A stretch of 64,000 bases of DNA from CAVZQN01 sp963837395 (GTDB lineage: Bacteria; Acidobacteriota; HRBIN11; JAKEFK01), in NCBI GenBank assembly GCA_963837395.1, contig CAWINI010000004.1:186001-250000 (forward strand), given 5' to 3'. Position numbers and translations under genes: made by a program. Below, piece by piece: positions 1-8,377 of this stretch (the first letter of the stretch is position 1; each line of letters begins with the position of its first letter). The notes beneath the pieces were generated by a model. It saw nothing but the letters and a program-made list of their open reading frames with translations, was not told the DNA's origin and did no database searches.

Positions 1-1
1 A

Positions 2-2260
2 CGCAGTTTTCATTCCGGTGTTTGGACGGGAACTGAAATGATTGTTTGGGGTGGTTGCGTTAGCGGTGAATGTGAAATTGTGACAAACACCGGGGGCCGA
101 TATGATCCGGCATCAGATTCATGGACACCAACGAGTAATGAAGATGCGCCAAGTAAGCGTGTAAATCACAGCATGATATGGACAGGCGCGGAAATGGTAG
201 TGTGGGGAGGCTTTTCATTTTTGCCAGTATTCACAGGCGGAATTTATGATCCTGCAACCGATCATTGGACAAATATATTTTTTTCTAACACACCCGGAGC
301 ACGCGATGGACATACAGCAGTTTGGACCGGTACGGAAATGATCATCTGGGGCGGTCGAGAATTTGGAATTGGCGTTACACCATCTGGCGCGCGCTGTGAT
401 CTATCTACACAAAGTTGCACTGAAACAACATTTACCAATGCGCCTGCAGCGCGAGCATTTCATACTGCCCTTTGGACCGGCTCTGAAATGATTGTTTGGG
501 GCGGATGTGCAACAGATGGATGTGATGCTTATTTAAATAGCGGTGGCCGTTATGATCCAGTTGCAGATTCATGGACTACTGTTACTCAAACAAATGCACC
601 TCCATCACGTTTTGCACATTCTGCAATCTTGACTGGATCAGAAATGATTGTTTGGGGCGGCTTCCCTGCTACAAATACAGGCGGACGCTATGATCTCGCA
701 GCGGATACGTGGTCAAGCACTTCACTGACTGGTGCACCAGCAGCGAGATATCGTCACACCGGAATTTGGAACGGAACTGAAATGATTATTTGGGGCGGTT
801 TTGATGGCACAAATATTTTTGGTGATGGGGCACGCTTAAATCCTGCGAGCGATTCATGGAATCCAGTTTCTAATACCTCAGCACCAGCTCCGCGATGGGA
901 GCACACTGCAGTATGGACCGATTCAGAAATGATTGTCTGGGGAGGCTGTGCTGATGGACCTTGCAACGATCATCATCTAACTGGTGGCCGTTATAATCCA
1001 GTTTCTGATTCATGGATACCAACAAACAATGTTGAATTTGTCCCGTTCGCACGCACACTTCACACTGCTGTTTGGAGCGGATCTGAAATGCTGATCTGGG
1101 GCGGCTGGCAAGATTTTTCATCACAAATGACAAATACCGGGGCGCGATATTGTGCCACTCCACCGAATCCGGATTTCACAATCACCTGTGATCCATCTTC
1201 ATTAATTACACTTCCCGGCTTTGATGTTACAAGCACCTGCACGATTACTTCACACTCCGGATTTAGTGATGCAGTAGATTTAACCTGTGCCAATCTTCCT
1301 GCAAATGTTACTTGTACATTCAATCCGGGTTCCGTAACACCACCACCAAATGGATCCATCGATAGTGTGTTAACCGTTTCCGTTGGCGGAAGTGTGCCTG
1401 ACGGTGATTATGCATTTGATGTGATGGGCACAAGCGGAGCGCTTTCACATTCATTCGCAATGGATCTAACAGTCACTTCTGTTTGTAACTATTCGATCAA
1501 TCCGACTAATGCAACTTATGATGCATCAGGCGGCAGCGGCAGTGTTGATGTTACAACATTGACTGGCTGCGCATGAACCGCTGTGAGTAATGATTCCTGG
1601 ATTACTGTCACTGGTGGCTCCAGCGGTAACGGTAATGGAACCGTAGATTACACTGTGGATGCAAATCCGGATGCGACTCAACGGATCGGCACCATCACTA
1701 TTGCTGGTCAAACGTTTACTGTTACTCAAAGCGGCGCTAATGTTTGTACCTTCTGCGATGATTTTGAAGATGACATATTGGATCCGAATTGGAACTATTT
1801 CAAACCAGCATGGTCTGAATCGGGTGGCTTCTTAATTGGAACTCCAGCACGTAGGAAAGCGATTGCAATTGCAACTCCTGTTTTTGCAGGTTGCGATAAA
1901 TGTTCAGTCGAAGCTTTGATGCGAACTACAGGTGGAATCGGGAATCGTGCCTGGTTTTTCGGCTGGTTTGTTGATAAAGCCAACACTGTTGAATTGATGA
2001 TGAAGGAAGAATCCGATAAGTGGGTTCTAAAACAACGCAACGGCGGCCGGATTGTAGCACGCGCAAAAGCGTCGCTCACAATCGATCCAAATGTGGATTA
2101 CAAAGCGGAGATTCAATTCGATGGCTCAAACTTCCAGGTTTCCATTGATGGCGTGTCGATCATCACTATGCCAAAAGCGGCGGGAACAACACCATTTGGA
2201 ACCGTTGGATTCTCAGTCAAATCAACAACCGGAAGTTTCGGCGAAATTAATGTAAACTAA
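2..2260 (+). CDS. Kelch-repeat / BACON-domain surface protein, 5'-partial, interrupted by in-frame TGA
   Basis: The reading frame is already open at base 2, so the gene begins before the window. Eight kelch-like blades are visible, each with a motif of the type HTAVWTGSEMIVWGG followed by GGRYDP..DSW, spaced about 50-60 residues (to about base 1150). An Ig-like segment follows (about 1160-1480), then a BACON domain (about 1485-1735), then a C-terminal concanavalin/LamG-like domain starting near CDDFEDDILDPNW. Such proteins are usually secreted and bind carbohydrate or protein. A TGA at 1574-1576 interrupts the BACON domain between GCA and TAVSNDSW, and the same frame resumes without a shift to TAA at 2260. 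BACON domains normally carry Trp here, so TGG to TGA is the simplest explanation. No export signal can be judged because the N-terminus is missing. Confidence 0.85.
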
Positions 2261-2314
2261 ATTGCAATTTCTCGGTGTCCTTGTGGTGAAATATTAGGTG
2301 AGCAACGAAAAATC

Positions 2315-2584
2315 ATGCTTTATATGGTGATTGAACGTTTCAAGAAACCGGCGGAGGAGATTTATCGGCGCGCGCGGGATAAGGGACGGATGATGCCGGA
2401 AGGGTTGGAGTATGTTTCGAGTTGGGTGGATTTGGAATTCAAAGTTTGTTATCAGTTGATGCAAACGGATGATGAATCATTGTTTGCGGTGTGGATTGAT
2501 CATTGGAAAGATTTGGTGGAGTTTGAAATGATTCCGGTGAGAACTTCGCAGGAAGCAATGGAAATCATTCGGCCGAAGTTATAG
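2315..2584 (+). CDS. DUF3303 family protein
   Basis: An 89-residue protein starting MLYMVIERFK, with the family's conserved segments (RDKGRMMPEGLEYVSSWVD, CYQLMQTDD, WKDLVEFEMIPV). This is close to the full length of DUF3303 proteins, small alpha/beta proteins resembling dimeric ferredoxin-fold domains. Function is unknown. It lies on its own between the kelch gene and a histidine kinase, and a tandem hairpin repeat begins just after its stop codon. Confidence 0.8.
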   Translation: MLYMVIERFKKPAEEIYRRARDKGRMMPEGLEYVSSWVDLEFKVCYQLMQTDDESLFAVWIDHWKDLVEFEMIPVRTSQEAMEIIRPKL

Positions 2585-2587
2585 ATT

Positions 2588-2658
2588 GCGGGCTGGAAGC
2601 CCGCGGCCCGTAATGCAGGCCAGAGGCCTGCGCTCCGTAATGCGGACGGGACGTCCGC
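2588..2658. repeat. Three tandem 27-nt hairpin units with different but complementary stems
   Basis: Three hairpins start at 2588, 2615 and 2642, exactly 27 nt apart. Each has a 7-bp perfect stem and a 3-nt loop (GGA or AGA): GCGGGCT/AGCCCGC, GCAGGCC/GGCCTGC and GCGGACG/CGTCCGC. The linker is nearly constant (about CGCTCCGTAAT). Stem sequences differ between units while pairing is kept, which points to selection on structure. Related units occur at 55628-55671 and 56969-56985. The array lies in the leader of the downstream kinase gene. Confidence 0.85.
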
Positions 2659-2741
2659 GCTCCGTAGCGCTCATCATTCCCACAAGCCGGTTTATCCCAT
2701 TTGTCGGTAATAACTGGCGGAATGTCGATATACTTACGGAG

Positions 2742-3893
2742 ATGAACGTATCACAAAGAGGCAAGCTTTCGGGAAGCCGTTGGGGTTTAATCCTGTTCGT
2801 TTGCCTGTTAATCGGAATCACATTTGCTGTCCAGGAGATCATTTACGCAAGCCAAAAAGGATATGCGCTCAGCTGGCGTGATTCTTTCAGCGAACAAATT
2901 CCGTTCTGGTTAGTTTGGGGATTACTGGCTCCTGTAATTTTCAGATTCATTCAACATCTGCCACTTGATCGCGAGCGCTGGTTGATCAACGTTTTAAAAC
3001 ACGTCCCAGCCTCCATCGTTTTTTCAGTGATTCATCTCACGCTCTATATGTTGATCCTTGCCGTCTTAAGAGAACGCGACCTCATGGAATCATCGAAGTC
3101 CATGAATACTTTCATCGCGTTGATCACCAGATTGAATTTCGGAATGCGGATGTGGAGTTATTTGATGCTTGCAGCGTTCGCCTACGCTGCAGATTTTTAC
3201 CAGCGATATCAAGAAGGCACGATGCGCACATCGCAACTTGAAACCCAATTAGCGCAAGCGCAACTACAAGCGCTAAAAATGCAACTTCATCCACACTTTC
3301 TGTTTAACACGTTAAATTCGATTTCGGCTTTGCTTCACAAAAGTCCAGAGGCTGCTGATCGAATGATTGCGCGACTAGGAGATTTCCTACGCTTAACACT
3401 ACGCAATTCCGGAACGCAGGAAGTTACGATGCAGCAGGAATTGGAATTCTTGAAATGTTATTTGGATATTGAACGCATCCGTTTTCAGGATCGTCTTACA
3501 GTTGAAATTAATATCCAACCGGAAGCATCAACAGCAAAGGTCCCGAATTTGATTCTTCAGCCAGTGGTTGAAAATGCAATCAGACATGGAATCGTCACCC
3601 ATAATGAACCCGGCCGAATTGAAATCAGTGCACAGTGCATAAACGGATGGCTTGAAATGAAAGTCACCGATAACGGTCCGGGTCTCGCCAGATCAAAAGA
3701 TGGTACGGTCGACATCACCGAAGGTGTTGGAATTAAGAATACACGTTCGCGGTTGCAGCAACTTTACGGTGACACTTACAGATTTGAACTCGCAGATGCC
3801 TCCGGTGGAGGTTTAGAAGTGCGGGTAAGAATTCCGCTACGAATAGAAGCTGCTACGGAGGCATTAATCAATGAGCACTCAACAACGAATTAA
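2742..3893 (+). CDS. LytS/YehU-type sensor histidine kinase
   Basis: About 383 residues. The N-terminal half has about four membrane segments, followed by a short coiled coil and the His_kinase domain (PF06580) with its phosphoacceptor motif LHPHFLFNTLNS near residue 183. The C-terminal HATPase has the N box (PVVENAIRHG), DNGPGL and a GVGIKNTRSRL segment. It should phosphorylate the LytTR regulator encoded next, which overlaps it by 23 nt. The open frame extends upstream to 2586, but that extension is made of the hairpin repeat, so ATG 2742 (MNVSQRGKL) is preferred. Its ribosome site (ACGGAG) is unusually close to the ATG, so the exact start is uncertain. Confidence 0.9.
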   Translation: MNVSQRGKLSGSRWGLILFVCLLIGITFAVQEIIYASQKGYALSWRDSFSEQIPFWLVWGLLAPVIFRFIQHLPLDRERWLINVLKHVPASIVFSVIHLTLYMLILAVLRERDLMESSKSMNTFIALITRLNFGMRMWSYLMLAAFAYAADFYQRYQEGTMRTSQLETQLAQAQLQALKMQLHPHFLFNTLNSISALLHKSPEAADRMIARLGDFLRLTLRNSGTQEVTMQQELEFLKCYLDIERIRFQDRLTVEINIQPEASTAKVPNLILQPVVENAIRHGIVTHNEPGRIEISAQCINGWLEMKVTDNGPGLARSKDGTVDITEGVGIKNTRSRLQQLYGDTYRFELADASGGGLEVRVRIPLRIEAATEALINEHSTTN

Positions 3894-4650
3894 AGCTGTG
3901 ATCGTAGACGATGAGCCTTTGGCCCGCGAGAAAATCCGCCAGATGTTAAAAGATGAAAACGCAATTGAAATTGTCGCGGAATGTGCTTCCGGTACAAAAG
4001 CACTCACAGCAATCGAAAAATTTCATCCTGATCTTTTGTTCTTAGATATTCAAATGCCTCAAATGGATGGCTTCGCAGTCTTAGCAGCGATTCCTAAAGA
4101 AGATATGCCGCACGTTATCTTCGTAACCGCTTATGATCAATACGCATTGAAAGCTTTCGAAGTGTATGCGCTGGATTATCTTCTGAAACCATTTGATCGT
4201 GAACGTTTCAAATCCGCAATCAGTCGCGGAATATCACAGATCCGAAAAGATCAGTCAACTCAGATTAGTGCAGGAATCATGGCGCTGCTGGAAGAACTTC
4301 AAGCTTCAACCAAGCAGCTGGATCGTCTTGTAATCAAAAACGCCGGACGCATCCATTTCCTAAAAACGGATGACATCGATTGGATTGAAGCCGAAGGCAA
4401 TTACGTGAAAATCCATTCCGGAAAAGAATCGCATTTGTTGCGTGAGCCGATCAGCTCACTGGAAACTCAATTGAACGGTAAAAAGTTTTTGAGAATCCAT
4501 CGGTCAACTATCGTAAACCTGGATCGGATTCATGAATTGCAGCCCTGGTTTCACGGCGAATACAGAATCATTTTGAAAGATGGAACTCAATTGATGCTCA
4601 GTCGCAGTTATAGAGAAAAACTTCAGCAGGTGTTAGGAAAGACTGTCTGA
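3871..4650 (+). CDS. LytTR-family response regulator
   Basis: 259 residues. A receiver domain (about 1-125) has the acidic pair in VIVDDEPLAR, the phosphoacceptor Asp in LLFLDIQMP, Thr in VTAYDQYAL and Lys in YLLKPFD. A linker follows, then a LytTR DNA-binding domain (about 150-255; DIDWIEAEGNYVKIH, FLRIHRSTIVNL). It is the cognate regulator of the overlapping LytS-type kinase. A GGAGG sequence about nine bases upstream supports ATG 3871. LytTR regulators usually bind paired direct repeats; the targets are not evident here. Confidence 0.93.
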   Translation: MSTQQRIKAVIVDDEPLAREKIRQMLKDENAIEIVAECASGTKALTAIEKFHPDLLFLDIQMPQMDGFAVLAAIPKEDMPHVIFVTAYDQYALKAFEVYALDYLLKPFDRERFKSAISRGISQIRKDQSTQISAGIMALLEELQASTKQLDRLVIKNAGRIHFLKTDDIDWIEAEGNYVKIHSGKESHLLREPISSLETQLNGKKFLRIHRSTIVNLDRIHELQPWFHGEYRIILKDGTQLMLSRSYREKLQQVLGKTV

Positions 4651-4653
4651 TTC

Positions 4654-4893
4654 ATGAAGATCACAATCCTTTCAAAACCCGATTGCCATTTGTGTGATGA
4701 AGCCAAACAAACCATAGAACGCGTAACCAAACGGTTACCTATTGAGATTGAAGTTATCAATATTGAAAAAGATCCGGAGCTATTCAATCAATACCGGTAC
4801 GATATTCCAGTAATTTTTTTAGAGGAACGAAAGATTTTTAAGCACAGGGTGGATGAACAGAAACTGAAGAAAATTTTGGATATCAGCGATTAA
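4654..4893 (+). CDS. Glutaredoxin-like (DUF836) thioredoxin-fold protein
   Basis: A 79-residue protein starting MKITILSKPDCHLCDEA, with a CHLC redox motif, a YDIPVIF segment carrying the cis-Pro expected of the fold, and a short C-terminal helix. It matches the small glutaredoxin-like family (DUF836), thought to act in thiol-disulfide exchange. It begins 3 nt after the LytTR stop codon and in the same frame, so it is probably cotranscribed. Its 3' end overlaps the convergent anti-sigma gene by 11 nt. Confidence 0.85.
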   Translation: MKITILSKPDCHLCDEAKQTIERVTKRLPIEIEVINIEKDPELFNQYRYDIPVIFLEERKIFKHRVDEQKLKKILDISD

Positions 4894-5317
4894 CGCTGCC
4901 AAAAACTTCAACAAAATTGGAAGGATTGTACTGTGGTTGTTGAACTGCGATGGTTGTATGTGATTGAAGTGTAATTGCAGCGGTCATAACCATAAAAAAC
5001 AGAACGAGCGCTGAAAGATATGGAACCAGGAATCCGGACGTGATTGCATTTTCATCTTCGCGGATGCTGGGGAATACTTCGACGAAAGACCATCTTGGAA
5101 GATGAAACGTTCGAATTGCCGACGGCATTTGCTCTTCATCATAGTTGCCGATCATGCTGATGCTTTTGGAAAGTAAGTCCAATTCTTTACTGCAGTTTTC
5201 GCAGACACTCAGATGATTGTGAACACGCAGACGGTATTCTTGAGACAATTCCGTATCAATGTATTCTGACAGGTGCATTTGCACCCATTTACATTCACGC
5301 ATATTGCTGTAACGCAT
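4883..5317 (-). CDS. Zinc-finger anti-sigma factor with one membrane helix
   Basis: 144 residues. The N-terminal zf-HC2-type anti-sigma domain carries the zinc-binding pattern HNHLSVCENC near residues 34-43, with an upstream Cys in RECKW. A single membrane helix lies near residues 98-117 (PYLSALVLFFMVMTAAI), followed by a short periplasmic tail. It should hold the neighbouring ECF sigma factor at the membrane until released by a signal. It overlaps the end of the sigma gene. ATG 5317 has a GGAG seven bases upstream; ATG 5302 is an alternative start. Confidence 0.9.
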   Translation of the reverse strand: MRYSNMRECKWVQMHLSEYIDTELSQEYRLRVHNHLSVCENCSKELDLLSKSISMIGNYDEEQMPSAIRTFHLPRWSFVEVFPSIREDENAITSGFLVPYLSALVLFFMVMTAAITLQSHTTIAVQQPQYNPSNFVEVFGSVNR

Positions 5318-5918
5318 CCTTCATCTCCTGCCGCGCTCTTGCCAATCGTGACTTCACAGTACCTAACGCAAGATTCAGTGATTCTGCGATTTCCTGATAA
5401 CTAAATCCTTCCAAATCGCGTAACACCAGAATCGCACGATGATCAGGCCGCAGCTTACGCAGCGCAATCCCGATTGTCCGGCTTTTCTCGCTTAATGTAA
5501 GCGATAATTCCGGGTTGGGCTTTGAATCAGCATAAGTTCTTGAAACACCATCGAGTCCTAAAAAATGATCTTTTAGTCTTTGATACCAGCGTCTCTTTTC
5601 ATTGAGCACGGTATTCAAAGTGATCCGATAAATCCATGTTTTCAATGAACATTGATTTTGGAAACTGCCAACACCACGGAAAATTTTTATGAAAACATCC
5701 TGGCAAATTTCTTTTGCCTCTTCGCTATTTCCCAGATAACGATACAAGAAGCGAACGATCGGCCGTTCATATTCGGCAACCAGACGTTCGAACGCTCTCT
5801 CATCGCCGGCCTGTAAGTTGAGGACAAAGCGAGCCTGAACCTCGGCAGCTGATGCTTCTTCAGCAACTTCGGGAGCCAAAAACGGTAATGCTGCAGCAAC
5901 TTTGCTCAACGGGCTCAT
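5295..5918 (-). CDS. ECF-family RNA polymerase sigma factor (RpoE-like)
   Basis: About 207 residues. Region 2 (about 45-115) contains FLYRYLGNSEEAKEICQDVF and SLKTWIYRI; region 4 (about 150-200) contains LRPDHRAILVLRDLEGFSY and the helix-turn-helix LALGTVKSRLARAR. ATG 5918 (MSPLSKVAA) follows GGGGAG at a good distance, so the longer frame to 6005 is rejected. It is paired with the anti-sigma gene directly downstream. A strong ECF-type promoter lies 22 nt upstream of the start codon, which implies positive autoregulation. Confidence 0.93.
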   Translation of the reverse strand: MSPLSKVAAALPFLAPEVAEEASAAEVQARFVLNLQAGDERAFERLVAEYERPIVRFLYRYLGNSEEAKEICQDVFIKIFRGVGSFQNQCSLKTWIYRITLNTVLNEKRRWYQRLKDHFLGLDGVSRTYADSKPNPELSLTLSEKSRTIGIALRKLRPDHRAILVLRDLEGFSYQEIAESLNLALGTVKSRLARARQEMKDALQQYA

Positions 5919-5939
5919 TCTTTCTCCCCGATCATAGTT

Positions 5940-5968
5940 GTTGACACCCCCCCGGTGCCAAAAGTTCC
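5940..5968 (-). promoter_or_regulatory. Putative sigma-E-type ECF promoter of the sigma/anti-sigma operon
   Basis: On the minus strand a GGAACTT box (5968-5962) is separated by 16 nt from GTCAAC (5945-5940). This matches the known sigma-E promoter form of GGAACTT plus 15-17 nt plus GTC. It lies just upstream of the ribosome site of the ECF sigma gene. The spacer includes a run of seven G. Autoregulation is inferred from position and match. Confidence 0.7.
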
Positions 5969-6034
5969 ATACTTTCAACATACATAAAAACGCACCCGAG
6001 CACAAATGGCGTTAAAATCTCAGCGGTACGGCTG

Positions 6035-6682
6035 TTAGTTCTGGTTAGGATCTTCGGGGCGCAGGTGGGCAAAACGTTGGGTCCAGTCGACGGCAGATAT
6101 CCTTTTGCTCAGAATCTGATAGAGGGCTTCAGCCCTTAAATAAACATCATCCATTTTCAATAGCTCGAATCGTGTTTCCAATTCCATTGGTAGCTGATTT
6201 GCAATTTGATTTACAACTTCTGTAAAGTTCGGCTCTTCTGTTTCGAAAAGTTTTAATGCTTCCGGTTCAATTTTTTTGAATCCCGATAACAAATTTTCGG
6301 TCATTTGTTGAACCTTAGCCGGCTCTTGGTTCAGTATTTCCGGCAACACTTCGACTCGCGCTTTTCGATAAGGAAATTCTTGCACCACTTCGATAGGACG
6401 TACACGATACAGTCCACGCAAAACAATATCGTATTTGTCATCCGGCAAAGGTTCAACGTGAATCATCTCACCAGCACAGCCAATCGAATGGAATGGGGGA
6501 TTCCCATAATAATCTTCCTGCCAGCCCTCTTCGAATAAAAACATTCCGATCAGCTGTTTGGTTGCGATTGTGTCTTGAATCATCTGACAATAACGTGGTT
6601 CAAAAATATGCAAAGGCAATAATGTTTGTGGAAAAAAGATTACAGTGGGTAGGGGGAAAATTGCTATAACATCTTCGTTCAT
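6035..6682 (-). CDS. Lon N-terminal (substrate-binding) domain protein
   Basis: 215 residues forming a stand-alone Lon N-terminal domain, without the AAA+ or protease parts. Conserved features include IFPLPTVIFFPQTLLPLHIF, EPRYCQMI, GCAGEMIHVE and DIVLRGLYRVRP. Such proteins are common in many phyla. They may handle unfolded proteins, but their role is unsettled. A 54-aa membrane protein gene ends upstream of it and is probably in the same transcript. Confidence 0.88.
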   Translation of the reverse strand: MNEDVIAIFPLPTVIFFPQTLLPLHIFEPRYCQMIQDTIATKQLIGMFLFEEGWQEDYYGNPPFHSIGCAGEMIHVEPLPDDKYDIVLRGLYRVRPIEVVQEFPYRKARVEVLPEILNQEPAKVQQMTENLLSGFKKIEPEALKLFETEEPNFTEVVNQIANQLPMELETRFELLKMDDVYLRAEALYQILSKRISAVDWTQRFAHLRPEDPNQN

Positions 6683-6684
6683 TT

Positions 6685-6849
6685 CTAGGGTTTTGTGGCC
6701 AGATAACCAAAAGCCATCAGGATCCCTAAAGCAATCATAGTTAAAACAATCAAAAAGATAATTGTTCCGATCAATGTATCCGGCACATCTTCAAGAGCTG
6801 CCGCAGTTTTTTCACGAAATTCCCCTAGCTTCGCTTTGAGCCCGGCCAT
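6685..6849 (-). CDS. Small single-span membrane protein
   Basis: 54 residues starting MAGLKAKLGEFREKT, with an amphipathic N-terminus and one membrane helix (about residues 24-47, GTIIFLIVLTMIALGILMAF). ATG 6849 is preferred over the longer frame because a GGAG sequence sits nine bases upstream. It is two bases upstream of the Lon-domain gene's ATG and likely cotranscribed. No family is recognised and no function is assigned. Confidence 0.65.
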   Translation of the reverse strand: MAGLKAKLGEFREKTAAALEDVPDTLIGTIIFLIVLTMIALGILMAFGYLATKP

Positions 6850-6930
6850 AATTGACACTCCTTTGACCTCATTTTTGTGAGAGATTATATTACAGCAAAT
6901 CTGCTGTACCAATATGCAATATTAGGAAAT

Positions 6931-6957
6931 GCCGGCGAGCCGCCGGCGTTACAAACC
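6931..6957 (-). repeat. REP-like GC hairpin, minus orientation
   Basis: The sequence GCCGGCGAGCCGCCGGCG followed by TTACAAA matches the right arm of the inverted repeat at 35641-35669. It lies just past the 3' end of the glycosyltransferase gene, where it could act as an RNA 3'-end structure. A copy in the opposite orientation sits at 8226-8252, so the glycosyltransferase gene is flanked by inverted copies. Confidence 0.8.
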
Positions 6958-6962
6958 GCTTT

Positions 6963-8117
6963 TCATGGACCAACACGTGAAATTATATCGAGACTATTCG
7001 GCCCCTTCACACGATATTGAATTCCTCGCCAGGAAACGGTTCGAGTAAAAACGTTGCTCCACATCGCGGCAACGTTGATTAAAGACATCACGGGACTCAA
7101 GATCCAGGCAAGCAATCTTGAGCCAGCCGGTTTTGCTAAAAACTTACTCATACACTCCATACGTATTTCTGCTTTCACCCCCTGACAAATCTGAAACACG
7201 GTGAATGCTACTAGAAATTGAATTGGGAAAAAGATAATTCCGACAATCAACCAAACGAACCAGATCATGTGATAAATAAATGTTCCAAGCCATAAGCCAT
7301 GATGATAAAGCTTTGTCATTAACAACTGGCGCGCGATCCATGAAAAAAAAGCTGGACCTGAAATTCCATCTTCAGTTACAGCGATCGCCTGGGGTACAAA
7401 TCGAATTTTTCGTCCCGATGTGCGAAGAGCTTTTGTTAGCCCTAAATCATCACTTAATGAGCCATTCCAAAACGAAACCACATTTGTTTCTTCAAATGTT
7501 TTTCGGAATAAAGCCATTGCGCCACCCCAGGCAAAATTTCCTTTGCCCGATTCGCTGAATAACGTTAGCACTGCTGAATTCCAAATCGCTCTAAACTGAG
7601 AAAAGATCGAAGATTTGTCCGGAAAAAACCAACGATAACCTGTTACTCCATCTTGAGGATGCAGAAGTAATTCCTGTACCAATGAACCCAGCCATTCACT
7701 TTCTACACGGCCATCAGAATCAGCAAAAGCAAATATTTCAAACTCTTCCGGAATCCTTTCAATGGCGAATTTGAGATTATGAATTTTTTGTCCGCAGTCG
7801 ACTGCGGATCCTGCAACAAAGATCGTTGCATTTCCGAACGTGGATAAGACCGAAATGGAAGGATCTTCACGTGATTCTAGAATAAAAAAGACATGGTAAT
7901 TGGAATAGGTTTGTTGAAACCAGGATGTTGCGATTTTTTGAAAATTCGATTCCAGGCCTCTGAATGAAACCAGCAAAGCAACCCGTGGATTTTGATCAGG
8001 CTGTTTATTGATTGAAATTTTGTTCAAAAAGAATTTCCTGAATTTGAAAGTCCCAAGCGTGGTGATAACGGCTTCAATCGCAAGGATTAATGTCAAGATG
8101 TAAAACAAAATAGCCAT
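6963..8117 (-). CDS. GT21-like (ceramide glucosyltransferase/HpnI-type) membrane glycosyltransferase
   Basis: 384 residues. An N-terminal membrane helix is followed by a GT-A domain with RVALLVSFRG at the start, a DSDGR metal-binding motif, FAWGGAMALFR and LSDDLGLTKAL (acidic catalytic pair). A QLLMTK segment lies where the family's (Q/R)xxRW motif is expected. Two or three C-terminal membrane helices follow. Family members transfer sugars to lipids at the membrane; the actual lipid acceptor cannot be told from the sequence. The gene stands alone between two inverted REP-like hairpins, with a hexamer repeat upstream. Confidence 0.82.
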   Translation of the reverse strand: MAILFYILTLILAIEAVITTLGTFKFRKFFLNKISINKQPDQNPRVALLVSFRGLESNFQKIATSWFQQTYSNYHVFFILESREDPSISVLSTFGNATIFVAGSAVDCGQKIHNLKFAIERIPEEFEIFAFADSDGRVESEWLGSLVQELLLHPQDGVTGYRWFFPDKSSIFSQFRAIWNSAVLTLFSESGKGNFAWGGAMALFRKTFEETNVVSFWNGSLSDDLGLTKALRTSGRKIRFVPQAIAVTEDGISGPAFFSWIARQLLMTKLYHHGLWLGTFIYHMIWFVWLIVGIIFFPIQFLVAFTVFQICQGVKAEIRMECMSKFLAKPAGSRLLAWILSPVMSLINVAAMWSNVFTRTVSWRGIQYRVKGPNSLDIISRVGP

Positions 8118-8150
8118 TCGTTCACCAACAAAATCACTATATTATTACTT

Positions 8151-8202
8151 ACTCGAATCGTAATCTTACTCTTACTCGTACTCGTAATCGTAATCGTAAT
8201 CG
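8151..8202. repeat. Degenerate hexanucleotide tandem repeat
   Basis: Nearly nine units of about ATCGTA (variants ACTCGA, ATCTTA, CTCTTA, CTCGTA) run without interruption. Together with the REP-like element and the inverted repeat that follow, they fill the 260-nt divergent space between the glycosyltransferase and the ABC operon. No coding potential is credible there: all frames read low-complexity peptide. Confidence 0.85.
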
Positions 8203-8225
8203 AAAAATGAAAACCTCTGGTTGCA

Positions 8226-8252
8226 ATTTGTACCGCCGGCGTCTCGCCGGCC
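8226..8252 (+). repeat. REP-like GC hairpin, plus orientation
   Basis: ATTTGTACCGCCGGC followed by GTCTCGCCGGCC is a diverged copy of the 29-bp arm at 35420-35448, in the same orientation. It is the inverted partner of 6931-6957 across the glycosyltransferase gene. Confidence 0.75.
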
Positions 8253-8262
8253 AAACAAGATC

Positions 8263-8339
8263 TAATCACGGAAATACGGAAGGCACGGAAATCACAGAAT
8301 ATTTCAGTATATTCAGTGCCTTCAGTGTTTCCGTGATTA
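8263..8339. repeat. Imperfect inverted repeat, 27-nt arms
   Basis: TAATCACGGAAATACGGAAG at 8263 and its near complement ending CCGTGATTA at 8339 form 27-nt arms (8263-8289 and 8313-8339). There are three differences, mostly of the G-T wobble type. The unit resembles the ACCACAGAG-type dispersed sequence found at many gene ends in this window. It lies in the leader of the ABC operon. Confidence 0.75.
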
Positions 8340-8377
8340 AATCTCTGATAATGCTTAGCCAGCGTTACAAATCTCGA

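Noticed and set aside
2588..2658. CRISPR array
   Set aside because: Units have no unique spacers of constant length; they are tandem hairpins, and no cas genes are present.
2586..2741. Long N-terminal extension of the LytS-type kinase
   Set aside because: It translates the tandem hairpin repeat, and the family does not have such an extension.
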